Positions 9,723 to 22,430 of a stretch of DNA of 64,000 nucleotides are shown one piece after another. Below the pieces are notes generated by a model. The model searched no databases. It saw only the letters and a program-made list of their open reading frames with translations, and was not told where the DNA came from. Source of the stretch: Oxytricha trifallax (Eukaryota > Ciliophora > Spirotrichea > Sporadotrichida > Oxytrichidae); NCBI GenBank assembly GCA_000711775.1, contig ARYC01017514.1:1-64000 (forward strand), given 5' to 3'. A program made the translations under genes and the position numbers. Numbering within the stretch: position 1 is the stretch's first letter; each line of letters opens with the position of its first letter.

Positions 9723-11370
9723 AAATTCTTGTTTAGTTTTATAGGTGAACTTGTATGTCTGCTTATATACTTATTTTGAATTGATAATTAGCTCTGAGTG
9801 TTTGATTTTATCGAAGTTTGCATGCTTAACTATTACTTAAATATAATTTTTTAATAGCATTTCATAAAATCTTAAATTATATTAAATGGAAGTTTATCTA
9901 TTCAAAATGAATTAAAAATTAAATTTAAAGATTAATAATTCATAAGTGAAATATTTATTCTTTAAGAAGTATTTTTAATTATAAAGAGTGGAAAAGACTA
10001 AACTAAATTCTATATTTATATTCTATTAAAATCTTTTTAATGAACTAAATTCAATAATTCTTGTATTTTTAAATATAAAATTGAGTAATAATTACAAATT
10101 AAGAGAGGGGAATTTATATCTTAAGTTTTATCACTGTTTTTGTCACTCATTATTTGATCAGTAAATTAATAAATCTTCTGACTGTTTTTATTCTTAAATA
10201 ATTATTTATCAGATAATTAATTTAAATAAATATTTCATTTTTTTTATCTAAATTTATTCTTAGTTGTAATAATTCTCTTTTCCCTGAATTCCAAATAATG
10301 ATATTTCCCTTAATTTATTACTACTATTTTTCCTTTTTTAAAAAAAATAAATTTTCATTAAATATAAATTTAGATTAAATTTACAATTTAAATTCATTAT
10401 TAATTCCAATTTAATATGTTTAATAAAATTATGATTATCAGATTTTTGAAACTATTTTATTAATATTTTTATAATTAAAGGCCATTATATTGAAATCATT
10501 TATCTTTATAATTAAATCCTTGAAGATTATTAATATTAATTTCTAAAAAATCAATTTATAATTATTAAAATTTATTAAGAAACTGCCCCTATTTTTGGGG
10601 GGGAGAGGTTATTGAATTTACTTAGTTGTAGAATAGAATAATTAGGGGCTTTTAGATTTTATGAGATGAATATTTTATATTTAAATATTTGCGATTCTCT
10701 CTAGTTCATTAGAATTTAAATTATTAGTACTCTCTGAATTTATTAATTATTTAATTAGATGAGGACTGTCAGAATTGTTATGAATATTCTGATCATTAAA
10801 TTATTATTAAAATTACATAAAAGATAATCAAGTTAAAAAAAATGTGATAGATTTATTCTTAAATATTTTTTTACTGTTTTTTGTTTCTTACCATATTTTT
10901 AAAGTATCTAGAATAATCAAAGGTAAACCATTAAATTAATTTGCAAAACTTTTTTACATTTATACTGTAAGAATTATTTAAATGCAAATAGGAGAAAAGG
11001 GTCCAGGGGATTTTAATTAAAAATATTAAAAATTAGTAAGTATTATTAAAATGTTTAATAGTTTGTGGAATGTGATGAGATTTTATAATCAAATACTGCA
11101 TGACTAGAATTTCCGATATATGTGTAATTATAAATCTAATCAATATAAATATTATTTTTATATAATTAAAATCAATATTCTGACTCAAATCTTGACATTA
11201 TTGTAAAATACAAATATGTAAGAAAATTATAAAGATTAAATATTATTGTTTTGAGCAAATAATTTAAATATTTTTTCAATCAATAATTAAAATGACTGTC
11301 TCTACAGTTTTAATATTTCTCCGACTTATCTTAATACAATCCAATATTTCCCCTTTATATTTCGCTAAAA
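9723..11370. other. AT-rich intergenic region
   Basis: I see no coding frame, tRNA-like or structured element here. The only departure from A/T is a short C/G patch at 10575-10605 (GCCCC followed by GGGGGGG), which resembles the motif of the nested unit at 7847-8365. Confidence 0.5.
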
Positions 11371-14300
11371 TCACCCTCTTAATTTTTAGATTTACACATT
11401 TACTATTCTTGAATAGAGTTAGTTTCTAACCCAAACTTTAAATAACATTAACCCATAAATTTAATAAAAAAACTTAAAAAGTTTAGTGGCGAGTAAATTA
11501 TATTTAGAGTTTGATAAAAAGAGTGGTGATTTTTATTGATTTAAACCAGCACTAGTAGTCTGGCTGAGAGACAAAGATTTATGAGACTGCATTTTTTGAG
11601 AAAGCTTGATTAAGTCTTAATTTGGATTTATTTTAGGCAAAGGAGATTCTTCTGAGGTCAACAGCTAATCGCTATAGAATGAACAGTTTGAGATTCCCTG
11701 CAATTTGAGTTAAATATCTTAAGAACTTTAATATATTAGTTGGCTAAGCATTTCAGTAAATTTATTAGAGATATAGTTCTAATGCTTAATAATCTTGCTC
11801 TGGATAATTTCATAATGAGAGCATAAAAGAAAAAAAATATAAAAACTTTCCATAAATTTTTTAAAATCTACTAGTGGAGCTTTCTACTATTATTGATTCA
11901 TTTATTCAAATCAAAATTTAAATTTATAAATTACGCGGAAAATCATTAACTTATGTATTAATTTTAATATGTTTCATTCAAATTTTATGAAAATTTATCG
12001 CTTATACATACACCTACTTCTGTTTATGAAATTAAATTATTAATAAAATAATATGAGCTTATTCATTCAAACTCTTGAATGTTTTTAACTTGCGTTGCCT
12101 TAATAATGAGCTACCTCATAACTTGTAAAACAGGTACATATTGGAAAGTTAGTGGGGCATCAGAGACCAGTTAATCTAATGTTTCTTCCCCGTTTTCAGT
12201 CAAAAATGTTTAATTTGATGGCTTCTGCTATAAGTCTTTCTTGCTTCTTTGTCCATATATATTATACCCAAAAAAATATACCTTGTTGAACTAATGACTT
12301 AATAATCTATTGATATAGTTGTCCCTCTTTTGAACCCCTACCATCAATATTATTTTCCTCTAGTTTTTTTAATTCCTTCTACAGAACTTCCTCAGTATTT
12401 TAAAACAGCAATGTATCACTTCTCTTAATTCTTCCCATCCTAAGACTCATAGCAAATTATTGTTCTTTGTCCAGCTACTTATTCATGACTTTTTTACGCC
12501 AGTCGAAAAACCTGATTGCGTTTTCATGTTTGCACTTATCTAAATATTTGGCAAGAACTCTGTCACGCATACTGTCAGTTATTTCTCTCAATTTTTGCAG
12601 TGAAATTAATATATTAACTACTTAATTGATTAGTTAAATGTATAAACATGTGCATTTTTGCAGTAGATCTTTTTGTTTCTTAGTCTTTTATTTTATCTTG
12701 ACAATTTAAAGTATCATTTTGGACAATTCTTAAGCATAGTATTTCTGCAAAACTTCAAATCTCTGATGCATTTAAAACACATAATTTGAAAATCTCTTTT
12801 AAATTGATATCACTATAGATATTAATGATCACGTTATATATGTTCTTACACTTCTCAAAGAATTGCTTGATTTTAACTTTGATAAAGAATTTTTTTGAAT
12901 ATACTCTCAGGAAATCTAGGAAAGTTGTCTTAGCTTGTTGCTCTATGTTAGGGTTTATCAATTGATTTATATTCGACAATGCACTATAAATAATATTTAC
13001 AAATTATTAAATGATTTTACTATCTAATTGTGTTAGAATTTCTTAGGACTCTAGTTGTACCCTTCCTCTGAAAGTAAGCCTTGCAAAAATTAATTTTTTT
13101 AAAAATGATGATTCATATTATCTTTTAATAATTTAGATCTATTTTAATAAAACACTGCATTTATTCTAGAACCTCTTGGCTTTAAAATTGATTCTAATTC
13201 TCTTAATTTTCTCTTCCCTCTTCTCAAATATCTACTTCGCAATTTTCCTGACCATAATATCAGCTTTGACATGTTTATTCCAAAATATGATAAGATCAAC
13301 CATTTTCCTTAGTTCATCTTCTCTCTGCTTTTCCTGCTGAGCCTGTGCTCTGTAGTGTTCCCATCTATTAATTAGAAACAGATTTTTCTCACGAGCTTAT
13401 AGCTCAAATTGATCACGTAATTGTTTAGCTTTTGAAATTTATTAGGAAGTGAGTTCACCCATAAGTTTACGCTTCTCTGATTCGTATTACTTGTAGTGTG
13501 GAACTAAATTTAGGGACAATAAATTTATTATAGTAAAACCTATTCTTTTGTACATTAATGAGAGTTTTTGACTAAATTGCAATTCCTATCGATAATATTT
13601 TCTCCATTGTGAGGAGAACCATTAGGACTTAACTTACGATTAGTAATGTGAGATTTCAATTTTAGCTATCTGTTTTTCTTCAATTCATCTATAGTTTAAG
13701 ATTAATATAAACAAAAATGTCAAATACTGATTCTATATTTAAACTCCTAGAAAGATTTATCATCGCTCATAAAGGCTTTTAGTTATCTTTCCAATGCTTA
13801 CTTCTTCTGCTTCTAACTACCTACTCCTAGGGAAAATTATTCAAGCTCATGAACTTATGTGACGTTTGGATCATTGTTTCCAAGAGTGCCATCTTAAATA
13901 ATATAAAAATAATTCATTTATTTATTTACATCTCGTTTTAGTTGAAAAAATAAAAACATATCTGGATTATTTGGATCAACAACGACATTTGAGGCAAGAG
14001 GAGCTTATGTTTATGGTGGGACTTATTTCATGATTTCTTATTTGAAATTTAGATTTAATCTGATTGAACTCCCTTTCGATGACTACATAGTCAGATATAA
14101 AAATCTTTCTTTGAAGAATGTTGTGTTGCCGTGTTTTATCCCATTAAACACTATCTTATTCGGCTACATAAAAAAGTTCATTAAAATTTAATTATCAAGA
14201 AGAATTTGGCTTAGCAAAATATCACTTACATTCGAGTATTTTCCTTGGTTATTATCTTCATTAGGTTCCTTGCACGATCTACTGATATAAATCAATAAAT

Positions 14301-15871
14301 CTTTTTGGATATTTGTATAAGTGATATGAAGTACACCAGGTGGATTCTTATCACTCAAATTTATCTTTAGGTTATAAATTATGCCCTCAAATATGTCTAT
14401 ATCTGTGTTGTGATTCTCATTGATTAATTTATGCTGCTCCTCTCCGTTCTTATTATGTAAATATTTAAATAGATTTGTTTCAATGTCTCTAATTATATTA
14501 TAATGACTTTATTGAGAGTGAAAAGCAATGTCTTCATTTCCTTATTAGCAGACTTAATCATGGACTGTGTATCTATATGCAAAATGTCCTGACTCTTTAA
14601 CTCCTTCATCCTATATAAAACATATAATTTTATCATTTCTTACGATCCATTAATAGACTAAGCTTAGATGACACTCGCCCTGAGTTTGGCTCTTTATGTG
14701 AAATTATCAAAATTATTGATCATCATGCTCAAGTCTTAATTGCAGCTCTCCGTGAATTTACTCATGCCCGTGTTCTTTTATTTTAAAGACAAAGATGTTT
14801 TAGTGTTTCTTGCGGATTCTAAGTTTGTAAGACTTTCATTCATGCCGTTACTGCCACCACCATTTATGGAAATATTAAAAGGGTTCTTGCTCTTCTATAA
14901 AGAGAATAATAATTTATAATATTCTAATAAATATCATTGTATATGAAAGTCTAATTGTGTGCAGTTCTGAAATACTCATCTTAGGTCGATTCAATACTGT
15001 TCTTGCTTTTATCTAGAAATCCTATATCTCTAGTCTTTTTCATTAAATTTCTTAACTTGTCCTATTTTTGTTTTCTTTTCATCATCATATTTGAGGTATT
15101 TGCTCTGTTAATCTAACTTTCTTAAATTGATTGGGTATTTAATTTGAACATTTAGAATTTAATTAAAATTAGGAAAATAAATTACTTAAAAAAATTGATG
15201 ACTGAAACAATTCAGGATTAGTCACTCTTTATTTGCTAAGAATATTTCTCCTATTTTACTCTGGCGACAGTCTTCTCTCTGACTTTCCTAGCTTGCGTTC
15301 AATAAATATAATTAATTAGAGTAATATTGTTAAATTTTAATAAATTATTATAAATTTGAGCAGGGATGAAGAAATATCTGCAGTAGATGAGTCGAAATTA
15401 GAATAATATTTAATGCTAGTTGAATCCACACCTCCTCTATATATTTTATTTAATAAACAAAAAAGGTTTATCAATCATTATCTATACTTACCTAGTTTCA
15501 GTATTCCTAGATTTAACTTAAATATGTGACCTTAGTGATGGAAAAGTAGACTGTACTCTGGCTTCACTTTTATCATAGTAATTTTTATTCAAGTTTTTGT
15601 CTATCTTAGAATTTTTACTTCTTTTGTTAAGGATTTTGGGGTTTGCTTCAAAGGCTGTTACAGTTGAATTTAGCAAGTTCTACTTTTAGTAATGAGGTGT
15701 TGGTGTCGCATTTTTATTTCTCGTTGTCGATGAATATCTGATTGAAAAATAGTTAGAAAGTGTGATAAAAAGTGAGGGATTTTAATCTACTTACTGGTTT
15801 ATGATGTTGGGAGCCTGACGAGACATATGATGAAAAGGTGATGAGTCAGTGTAAGCAGCTGTTGAACTCAT
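11371..15871 (-). CDS. uncharacterised protein, multi-exon with IESs
   Basis: Start MSSTAAYTDSSPFHH at 15871. The first intron is classical (GTAAGT to CAG) and returns to frame as QYSSTTRNKNATP; a second GTAAGT donor follows SRNTETR. Downstream segments include a basic stretch (KYLDKCKHENAIRFFDWRKK), a charged helical stretch (TEEVLQKELKKLEENN) and, after two IESs, ENGEETLDQLVSDAPLTFQ and IIQSKIIKHQNYISNKF. The final TGA is probably 11371-11373. I do not recognise the family; the mix of charged helices and Ser/Gln-rich linkers suggests a structural or adaptor protein. Middle exon edges (12980-15300) were not all resolved. Confidence 0.6.
11809..12065. other. IES, pointer TTCA
   Basis: This 257 bp AT-rich segment lies between TTCA at 11809-11812 and 12066-12069. 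Removal bypasses a TGA and joins VKNIQEFE to IIQSKIIK in frame. Confidence 0.82.
12253..12280. other. short IES, pointer CC
   Basis: Removing 28 bp between CC at 12253 and 12281 restores frame: SLVQQG then QRSKKDLQQK. The pointer is only two bases, so placement rests on the frame change. Confidence 0.65.
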
Positions 15872-16047
15872 TTTTTATTAAAGATTAAATTAATAATTAT
15901 CTTTTTTATGTTTATCAAAATCGTCAATTATTGTTATGAAGCTATTGCATAATAGTTAGGTAATGAAATGAAGAGATATTTATATATGAAAATGCAGTTA
16001 ATAATTATACTTTGAGAAGCAATTATTTGATAAATTAAACAAGTTTA

Positions 16048-19000
16048 TCACTTATTATCTAATCTTAATTTTACTAAGCGATTTGTTAATGTATCTCTTT
16101 GTATTTTTAAATCCTCTATTTCTTTGATATATTTTAATATATTTAAATTTTGGTTTTCCTTGATATTTCAAGTACAATAATATTGAAAAAAATTTGCATT
16201 ATTGATACTTTGGTGATTTATTTTAGAGTGAGATCTTTACTAAGTTTCAATTTCTTCTTTGAGTGATTGCACTTTTATCTCGAACTGTTTCCTCATTAAT
16301 TCGAATTCTTCTCTCAACACAGATTCATAGTCATCGCTCATGCTTTAAGTCTATAATAATATTTATAATTCATTTATAACTTATAGATTAATATAATATG
16401 GATAAAATTAATAATAAAACAACCCATTAAATTAGAGATATAATGATTTATACTTTTTAATCTGTTTTTGAATGAGTGCTCTGGTTATTGAGGAAGTCTT
16501 TGAGTGATTTACTTAATAATGCGATCTAATCCTTCTAGTTTTGGATTTCATTCTACCTTTCTTTGATTGTTCTCTCCTAACTTACATGAGAATCTTGCAA
16601 TTCATTTATAAAGTCCAGTTTACTATTTAGCAACAATTTTAACTGAGCAATTTGTTCTTTTAGAGTCTCGATTAAATCTTGTTGATCTTTTGCCAGACTC
16701 AATTCATGCTTTAACTTTGAAATTTTTTAAAATAAAACTATAAGTTATTTGGACATCTATCTCAAATTTTTCATTATTTACTTGGAATTCTTAATAAGAA
16801 TAATTGAAATTTCTGAAAGCTATAATTGTAACTTGTCTTTATATTCTTTCTCAATTAATTCATTAGGATTTGACATCTCGCTCTTTAATATTTCTTGAAC
16901 TTTGTCCAGTTCTTTTTAATTATCTAGCTACATCTTCTCAACCTCTTTTTAATGCTCGCTCATCATCAAGTCTGTGCTGGACTGCAGTGTTTTATAATCA
17001 TTATCCAATTACTCAAATTTCTTCACTTATTCCAACAAGAATCTTATTTCATTTTCCAGGTTTAACTCGTTTTCTCTTAAATTTATATTGTCATTCTAGA
17101 GCAATTCAATCTAGTCTTCGAGTTCCTTAAATTTATCTTATTAAGTATTATCTATAGTTGTGTTAGGTTTTTAATTTATAATAAGATTTTGCAGTTCATC
17201 TATTTGTTTTTAGTAAGAAAGTCTTAGTTTTTCATAGTCTAATTTTTGAGACATGTTTTCGTTCATTAACTTTTCTTTGTCTTCCAATAATGGAACGATT
17301 AAATATTTTTAATGCATGAAAGAAAAATAATCTAATATACTTTCATTTTTTATAATTGTAACGACTTAAGATTTTGCTTTTTCATATTCTTTGTTAAGTG
17401 ATTTAAATTGTTAATCTTGAGTAGTTAGATCTTTCTCAAGCTACTCAATTTACTAGTCATAGTTAAGCTTCAATTCTTAGACTTAATTTATTATGTAATT
17501 TATAGCTTCCTCTGTTAAGAGTTAATTTTTCAAAGTTCTTAATGATGTGATCCCCTCATTTTTATAGGAAGCTTGAAGTTTTTAGAGATCTACAGGTTTA
17601 TGTGTGCATTAAAGTTATTAAACTTGATTTTATTGTTATCTACCACTGGCAGTTCCTAATCTTGTTGCCTAACTTGAATAGCTATATTTATTAATACTAA
17701 TCACTACTTTATCAAATTCCATTTAGATAAATATATATTCTTTCAGATTATCTGAAACTATTAAAATAACTGGTGTCAAGTGATTAATTTACGACACTTT
17801 GACTAATATTGAAATTTTGCTAAGAAGCACCTAAGTTAGATTACTACTATGAACTTCGTTTTTTAATATAAGAACTTAATTACAGGTAAGTAAGCAGACG
17901 ATCTCTTTAATTTGTTGAATATGCACTGTCAAAGTATTATTTAATTAAGTGAATATCGCTTTCCAAATACGCTTGAGCTTAGACCTCTAAATATGCTAGC
18001 ACTTGAAACATCGATAATATCAGTTCATTGGTATCATAACATGTTATAATTTGAGTTAATTTTCTTAAAAAATATGATTAGAAACATGCAATATTATATA
18101 TTTGGGATCATCAATTGAAGTCAGGGACTTAATTTTATCCTGGGAATCAGAAGAAGATTAAATCAATATAAACTTAGATTTTAAGTCATTAGGATCTTTT
18201 TCAGAGTTTTAATGCTAATACAATGCCAAAGTAATTTAAAATAATTAAGTGAAATTAATAGTGCATTATTTGATTAACTTATTGATATACTAAAACTAAA
18301 AACATAAATCATATATTTATTTATACTAAAATCTTTTTAATAAAGTTTCGTTTTGTATCTAGTTAAGTACTGATTGTTTTTTAGTTTTAAGATCTTAGAG
18401 GTAGTGTATTTTGCCAGCCCACATATTTACTAATTTTCTTTCAGTTCTCTCTATTGGTTTTAGTAATGTCTTTTTCATTGATTGCATTTTGATTAATAAT
18501 TAATGTTTTTTTAATTAATTTACTAATATCTAAATTAATCTCAAATAGATAATGAGAATAAATAAATTATTAGATAAATTTAAGAATAAAGAGGAATAAG
18601 AAATTACCTCATCTATGTCCATTTGAATATTCTCAGAAGTTTTATTCACATTCGCTATCACATCTTAAATGTTGCTAAATGCCCCTCCACTTTCCATGTC
18701 ACTACAATTTTGATTTAGTCTCACTTTAATAAGTAATAGTTTTTTTAAACAAATATTTGTTAATTATTGGGAACTCATTTCGTTATTGTGAATAATAATT
18801 TACGTTTGCTTTGCTAAAAACTATGCGCGTTATTTACATTTGTTATTTTATTCACACTCATATTGATAAAATACAGTCTGTGCGTACTTACCCATAAGCT
18901 TTATTAGATTGATCCTGGAATCTCTCCACAATGCAAGCAAAGTCTCTGAGTTTAATTTTAATTTCTTTATGCTTTGTGGCAAATCTTGTTTTGTAAAAAG

Positions 19001-19091
19001 CGAAATCTTTTATGTAGGGCTCGTTATTTTAGGATGAAGAATTTCCCAATACGGATTGACGAGAATTTGAACTTATTTTCTGACGACTCAT
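16048..19091 (-). CDS. large coiled-coil protein, uncharacterised
   Basis: Start MSRQKISSNSRQS at 19091. A GTAAGT intron follows SNKAYG, and the next exon continues LNQNCSDMESGGAF. Later segments are long Glu/Lys/Gln-rich helices (EHQKEVEKMQLDNQKELDKV, LAKDQQDLIETLKEQIAQLK), ending KIQRDTLTNRLVKLRLDNK and TGA at 16048-16050. The heptad-like charge pattern over most of the length indicates a coiled-coil scaffold; centrosomal, basal-body or tethering roles are all possible and I cannot choose. Several AT-rich interruptions (for example near 16380-16440 and 18490-18600) are introns or IESs whose exact edges I did not fix. Confidence 0.6.
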
Positions 19092-19226
19092 TTTTAATTT
19101 AATTTATAACAATTTACGATTAATTCCATAAAAGTAGTGAAAAATGTGTAAGATAATATAAAAGAATACATTTCTAAAATTAACAAGGATTTAAAGTGTA
19201 TAAATTCGATGACTGTAGAAGTATTT

Positions 19227-20000
19227 TCATGGACTTTTACTACTATTAACAGAGTATTAGCTATCATTTTGACTATCAACTATGATTTACTAGTTACCAT
19301 TGTAATTATCACTCTAGCTCTATTCGTCATAAATCCCCAAACTACCATTTGAAGTGTTGCTTGTTGAATTAGCAGAACTAGTGATTTCAATCATTTATTT
19401 GAAACCATGAAAGTAGAGCATTAGAGCAAGACACATTGCAATAACTGCAGCGATTATTAAAGTATTTTTAAATTCTGCTTTCTTAATCAAACCCATTAAT
19501 TTATCTAACCCTGGAATTGCACTGTCTTGAATTCTTTTAACGTTTCTGTTTGCTCGACGAAGCTTCTCGTTTTATACTTGCATGCTCATGCTTGATTAAG
19601 ATCCCATGTTTATAATTTCATCAGCCATCGACAAAGTTTTATCTAGTTTATCCCCTTCCTTCAAAAGTGATTTCATGCGATTGGTTGTTTTAGAACTTGA
19701 AGTCTTTTCTTTAGAAGAATGATAAGTACTTTAGTGATGCTTTATTTATGCTCTCAATATTTTCTGATAAAAATTTAATGTTAGATTTCATTTTGATGAT
19801 GAACGATTCTCTCTTATTTTAATGACAAGGAGAAATTGAAAAAATAAACTTACCTTTAATTAAGACTGTTCAGTTTAGAGATCTTTGAGGGAATTCTTTA
19901 GTTTATATTGGATTGATCTTTCGTTTTGAGTAAGAGTAGTTTACTTTGAAATTTCTTTCTCAATTTCTTCTAACTAATAAATTTAAGAATAAAAATGGTT
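19227..20000 (-). CDS. SNARE-like (Qb type) membrane protein
   Basis: After an intron (GTAAGT to ATCAG near 19795-19852) the protein reads a helical stretch LDKTLSMADEIINMG, NEKLRRANRNVKRIQDSA, LDKLMGLIKKAEFKN, then a hydrophobic segment TLIIAAVIAMCLALMLYF. This layout (heptad SNARE motif, short basic linker, membrane anchor) fits Vti1/GOSR-type vesicle-fusion SNAREs. Odd: about 60 polar residues follow the membrane segment, whereas SNAREs normally end there. The N-terminal start is not resolved; the upstream part (LEEIEKEISKQTTLTQNER) is helical. Family call moderate. Confidence 0.55.
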
Positions 20001-20097
20001 AACAATTCAAAAGAAGTGAAAATATCATATTATTGAGAGTAAACTTTACTTATGAAATAAAGATTGATGACTTGGTATAAAATAATGTCAAATGTTA

Positions 20098-21990
20098 TCA
20101 TTGCAAGAAAACAGTATCTTCAGTGGCAAATTTGTTAGTTGCGTACTTGTTAATCAGTTACATGGTGTCAACTGTGAAGAAAGTCATGTCCTTAGCAATA
20201 GCGAATGATAAATGGCCTAATTTGTACTGTCCGTAGAACACAACATTTCCATTTGGTTTCAAAGTTTCATAAGTCCATTCAACGTCAGTGGGTGAACCAA
20301 GCTCATCGAGAGTACCTCCTAAGAGAGCAATTGGGATATTCTTCAAATCTTCTAAGGGGTAGAGAGGTGGTAGAGTTGAGTTGTAGACTTGAACATTCTT
20401 GGCAGCTCCCCAATCGTATCTTTGGAATCTATCAGAGTGAATGATTTGAGCATAGTGGACGAAGTTTCTGTAACCTGCACCTGAAGGAGTTCAAAAAATA
20501 TTATGATTCAAAATTTAGAATTAGTCATAAATAATAATAGTTAAGTGGCGTATCTATTTAATATAGTTATTATAGTTTTTTGTTAAAATTAAAGGTATAA
20601 AAAGTGTTTAAAATATATTTATATTTTATAAATCACTATAATAGTTTATAAATAATTATTTAATAACAAAGCTTGCAAGTTTTTTAAAGTCATTTTTTAA
20701 TACTATTTAAAAATATTTTTGCATAATTTTCTATATTTAATAATTTAAGTTATTTTAAATAAAAATCATAGTTTATCGTTTTTTAATGTGCTATTAAATA
20801 TGAGCTTTTTTAATAGGAAATTTAACTGAGTGTGAGACAGGAAAGTGTTGATTCTTGATAAATCGTCTACATTAATGTCTAGATCAGCAGTAAGCTCAAT
20901 GAATCCCTCGCAAATGGGTAGACCAAAAGATGAGCTACAGAGAGCTTCAGTTGCTTCTTGCTCAAGCCAATTAGGTGGGAACATGTCGTACATTCACTTA
21001 AAATCAAACTAATTAAAGATATTTATATTATCAATATACATACAATTATGACAAATTGGTTTTGTATGAAATTCCCAAGTCATTGATGAGAATATGTTCA
21101 ATGTGATCGGAGTCTGAGGCTAACAATTTCATAAGAGATAATTACAAATAAAATACAAAAGATGATTGGGTGTGACCAATTCTTGTAATAGGGGCAAGAG
21201 CTACAAATAGGTTCACTTTCTTTGTGAAGTATTCATTATCATATTTATTGAGTGGAACATAATTATCACTATTCTTAAAATTATTAAATATTATTATCAA
21301 GAGAAGCACCAATGAAAAATTGAGTAGTACCTTCAGAGTGACCCACATAAGATAACTTATCTTGACCTGTTTAATCAAGGATATAGTCAATAGTTGCTGG
21401 CAAGTCTTTGGTTCCCATTTCTTCAAAGTCAAAATTCCAGAAAACTGGCTTATCAACTGGATCATTAGGATCCAAAGTTTTAAGTGAAATAATCATAATA
21501 AGTTTCATGTTCTAATCCGTACTGACTACCTCTGTTGTTTCCCATCCAGACATCATAGCCGTCTCTGGCTAGAACGAAAGCGTGAGCTACCTCTGGTCTG
21601 TGCATAATCCACTGGCCTGCATCAGCTCCAAGACCATGTTGTAGCAAGACTGTTAAATTTAAAGGACATAAATAATTTAAGTTGGCTTCTAGACTGGTTA
21701 ATTCTCAAGAATAGCAGTTTCATTGAGGAAACCTGGGACTCTGAATATCTACAGAATGTATCCATCTGATGTGGTCACAAAGTGCTGTTCAATTGCAAAT
21801 CCATTCTCCTTGCAGATTTGCTTGAAACTCTTGCCCACATCGTTGTATTTAAAATTAAAGGGATTTATGTATTGTTGTCAATGGCTGGATCAGATTTAAT
21901 TGGCAGATGTTTCATGTGTTTAGTGGCATTCTAAAGACTGTAACCCAAAAGTAAGGCTAAACCAAGAGTCAATGTGGAAGGATTAAACAT
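20098..21990 (-). CDS. acid lipase, alpha/beta hydrolase (lysosomal/gastric lipase family), copy 1
   Basis: Eight MDSs (21990-21874, 21841-21681, 21651-21500, 21474-21293, 21261-21160, 21135-21071, 20991-20828, 20486-20098) sum to 1332 nt, 443 residues plus TGA. A hydrophobic N-terminal signal (LTLGLALLLGYS) indicates secretion or lysosomal sorting. Family landmarks in order: lid-region start [40 protein letters not shown], the nucleophile elbow GHSEGTTQ (Ser; usual motif GHSQG), LVALAPI-type strand, then [13 protein letters not shown], where the catalytic Asp is expected, and a late motif KLGHLSF that supplies the His. It hydrolyses triacylglycerols or sterol esters; the ciliate role in food vacuoles is inference. 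It is paralogous to the next gene, 440 bp away, same strand. Confidence 0.9.
20487..20827. other. long IES in lipase 1, pointer GAGT
   Basis: This 341 bp AT-rich insert has GAGT at 20487-20490 and 20828-20831. Removal gives TFLSHTPSGAGY, matching [12 protein letters not shown] of lipase 2, which is uninterrupted here. Confidence 0.95.
20992..21070. other. IES in lipase 1, pointer ATTC
   Basis: ATTC occurs at 20992-20995 and 21071-21074. Removal gives NDLGMYDMF as in lipase 2 (DDFGMYDMF), which has no insert. Confidence 0.93.
21136..21159. other. 24 bp IES in lipase 1, pointer AGAT
   Basis: AGAT occurs at 21136-21139 and 21160-21163. The join reads HTQSSLMKLLA. Lipase 2 has an IES at the same codon. 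Confidence 0.92.
21262..21292. other. 31 bp IES in lipase 1, pointer ATTATCA
   Basis: A 7-base repeat occurs at 21262-21268 and 21293-21299. The join reads GASLDNYVPLN. Lipase 2 carries an IES at the matching site with another pointer. Confidence 0.92.
21475..21499. other. 25 bp IES in lipase 1, pointer AAGTTT
   Basis: AAGTTT occurs at 21475-21480 and 21500-21505. The join LEHETLDPNDPV matches uninterrupted [12 protein letters not shown] in lipase 2. Confidence 0.95.
21652..21680. other. 29 bp IES in lipase 1, pointer GTT
   Basis: GTT occurs at 21652-21654 and 21681-21683. The join reads VQKPTVLLQHG. Lipase 2 has an IES at the same position. Confidence 0.9.
21842..21873. other. 32 bp IES in lipase 1, pointer GTTGT
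   Basis: GTTGT occurs at 21842-21846 and 21874-21878. The join AIDNDVGKSFKQIC matches [14 protein letters not shown] in lipase 2, which is uninterrupted. Confidence 0.95.
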
Positions 21991-22430
21991 AAATATCTCA
22001 TTATTTTAAATAATTTATGGATAAAATCTTCAATTTTCAATGTTTTTTTTTTCTCAATTATTATTATTGTTGTGAATATTTTTTGTCGAGATTATTATAG
22101 ATAGAGTATTTGGTTTTGATTGATCCTCATTATGATTTACTATAGTTTTAAATTATTATATTATTAAATTAAGGATCTTCAATGAAAACTCAAATATCCT
22201 AGGTATAAAGTTAATATTTCATTTTAAATATATATTCCTGTTAATCATTATTTGTATTATATTATTTTTCTAAATAAGTTTCAGTAACTTTACATTTATA
22301 CTAGATATTTAAAAATATATATTTCTATTGTATATTTCTGAATGAATATGTTTTTGAATTTATAAAATCAATAATATTTGTTTGCGTTTTGATATAATTT
22401 TTCTATAATTATTTGATTGATGTGATGTAC
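21991..22430. other. AT-rich spacer between lipase copies
   Basis: This is the upstream region of lipase 1 and the downstream region of lipase 2. It is very AT-rich with no coding frame. Confidence 0.5.

Noticed and set aside
11592-12060. Plus-strand coding-like stretch suggesting an inverted (scrambled) MDS
   Set aside because: The minus strand through the same bases is continuous with the gene starting at 15871 once a TTCA-flanked IES is removed, so no inversion is needed.
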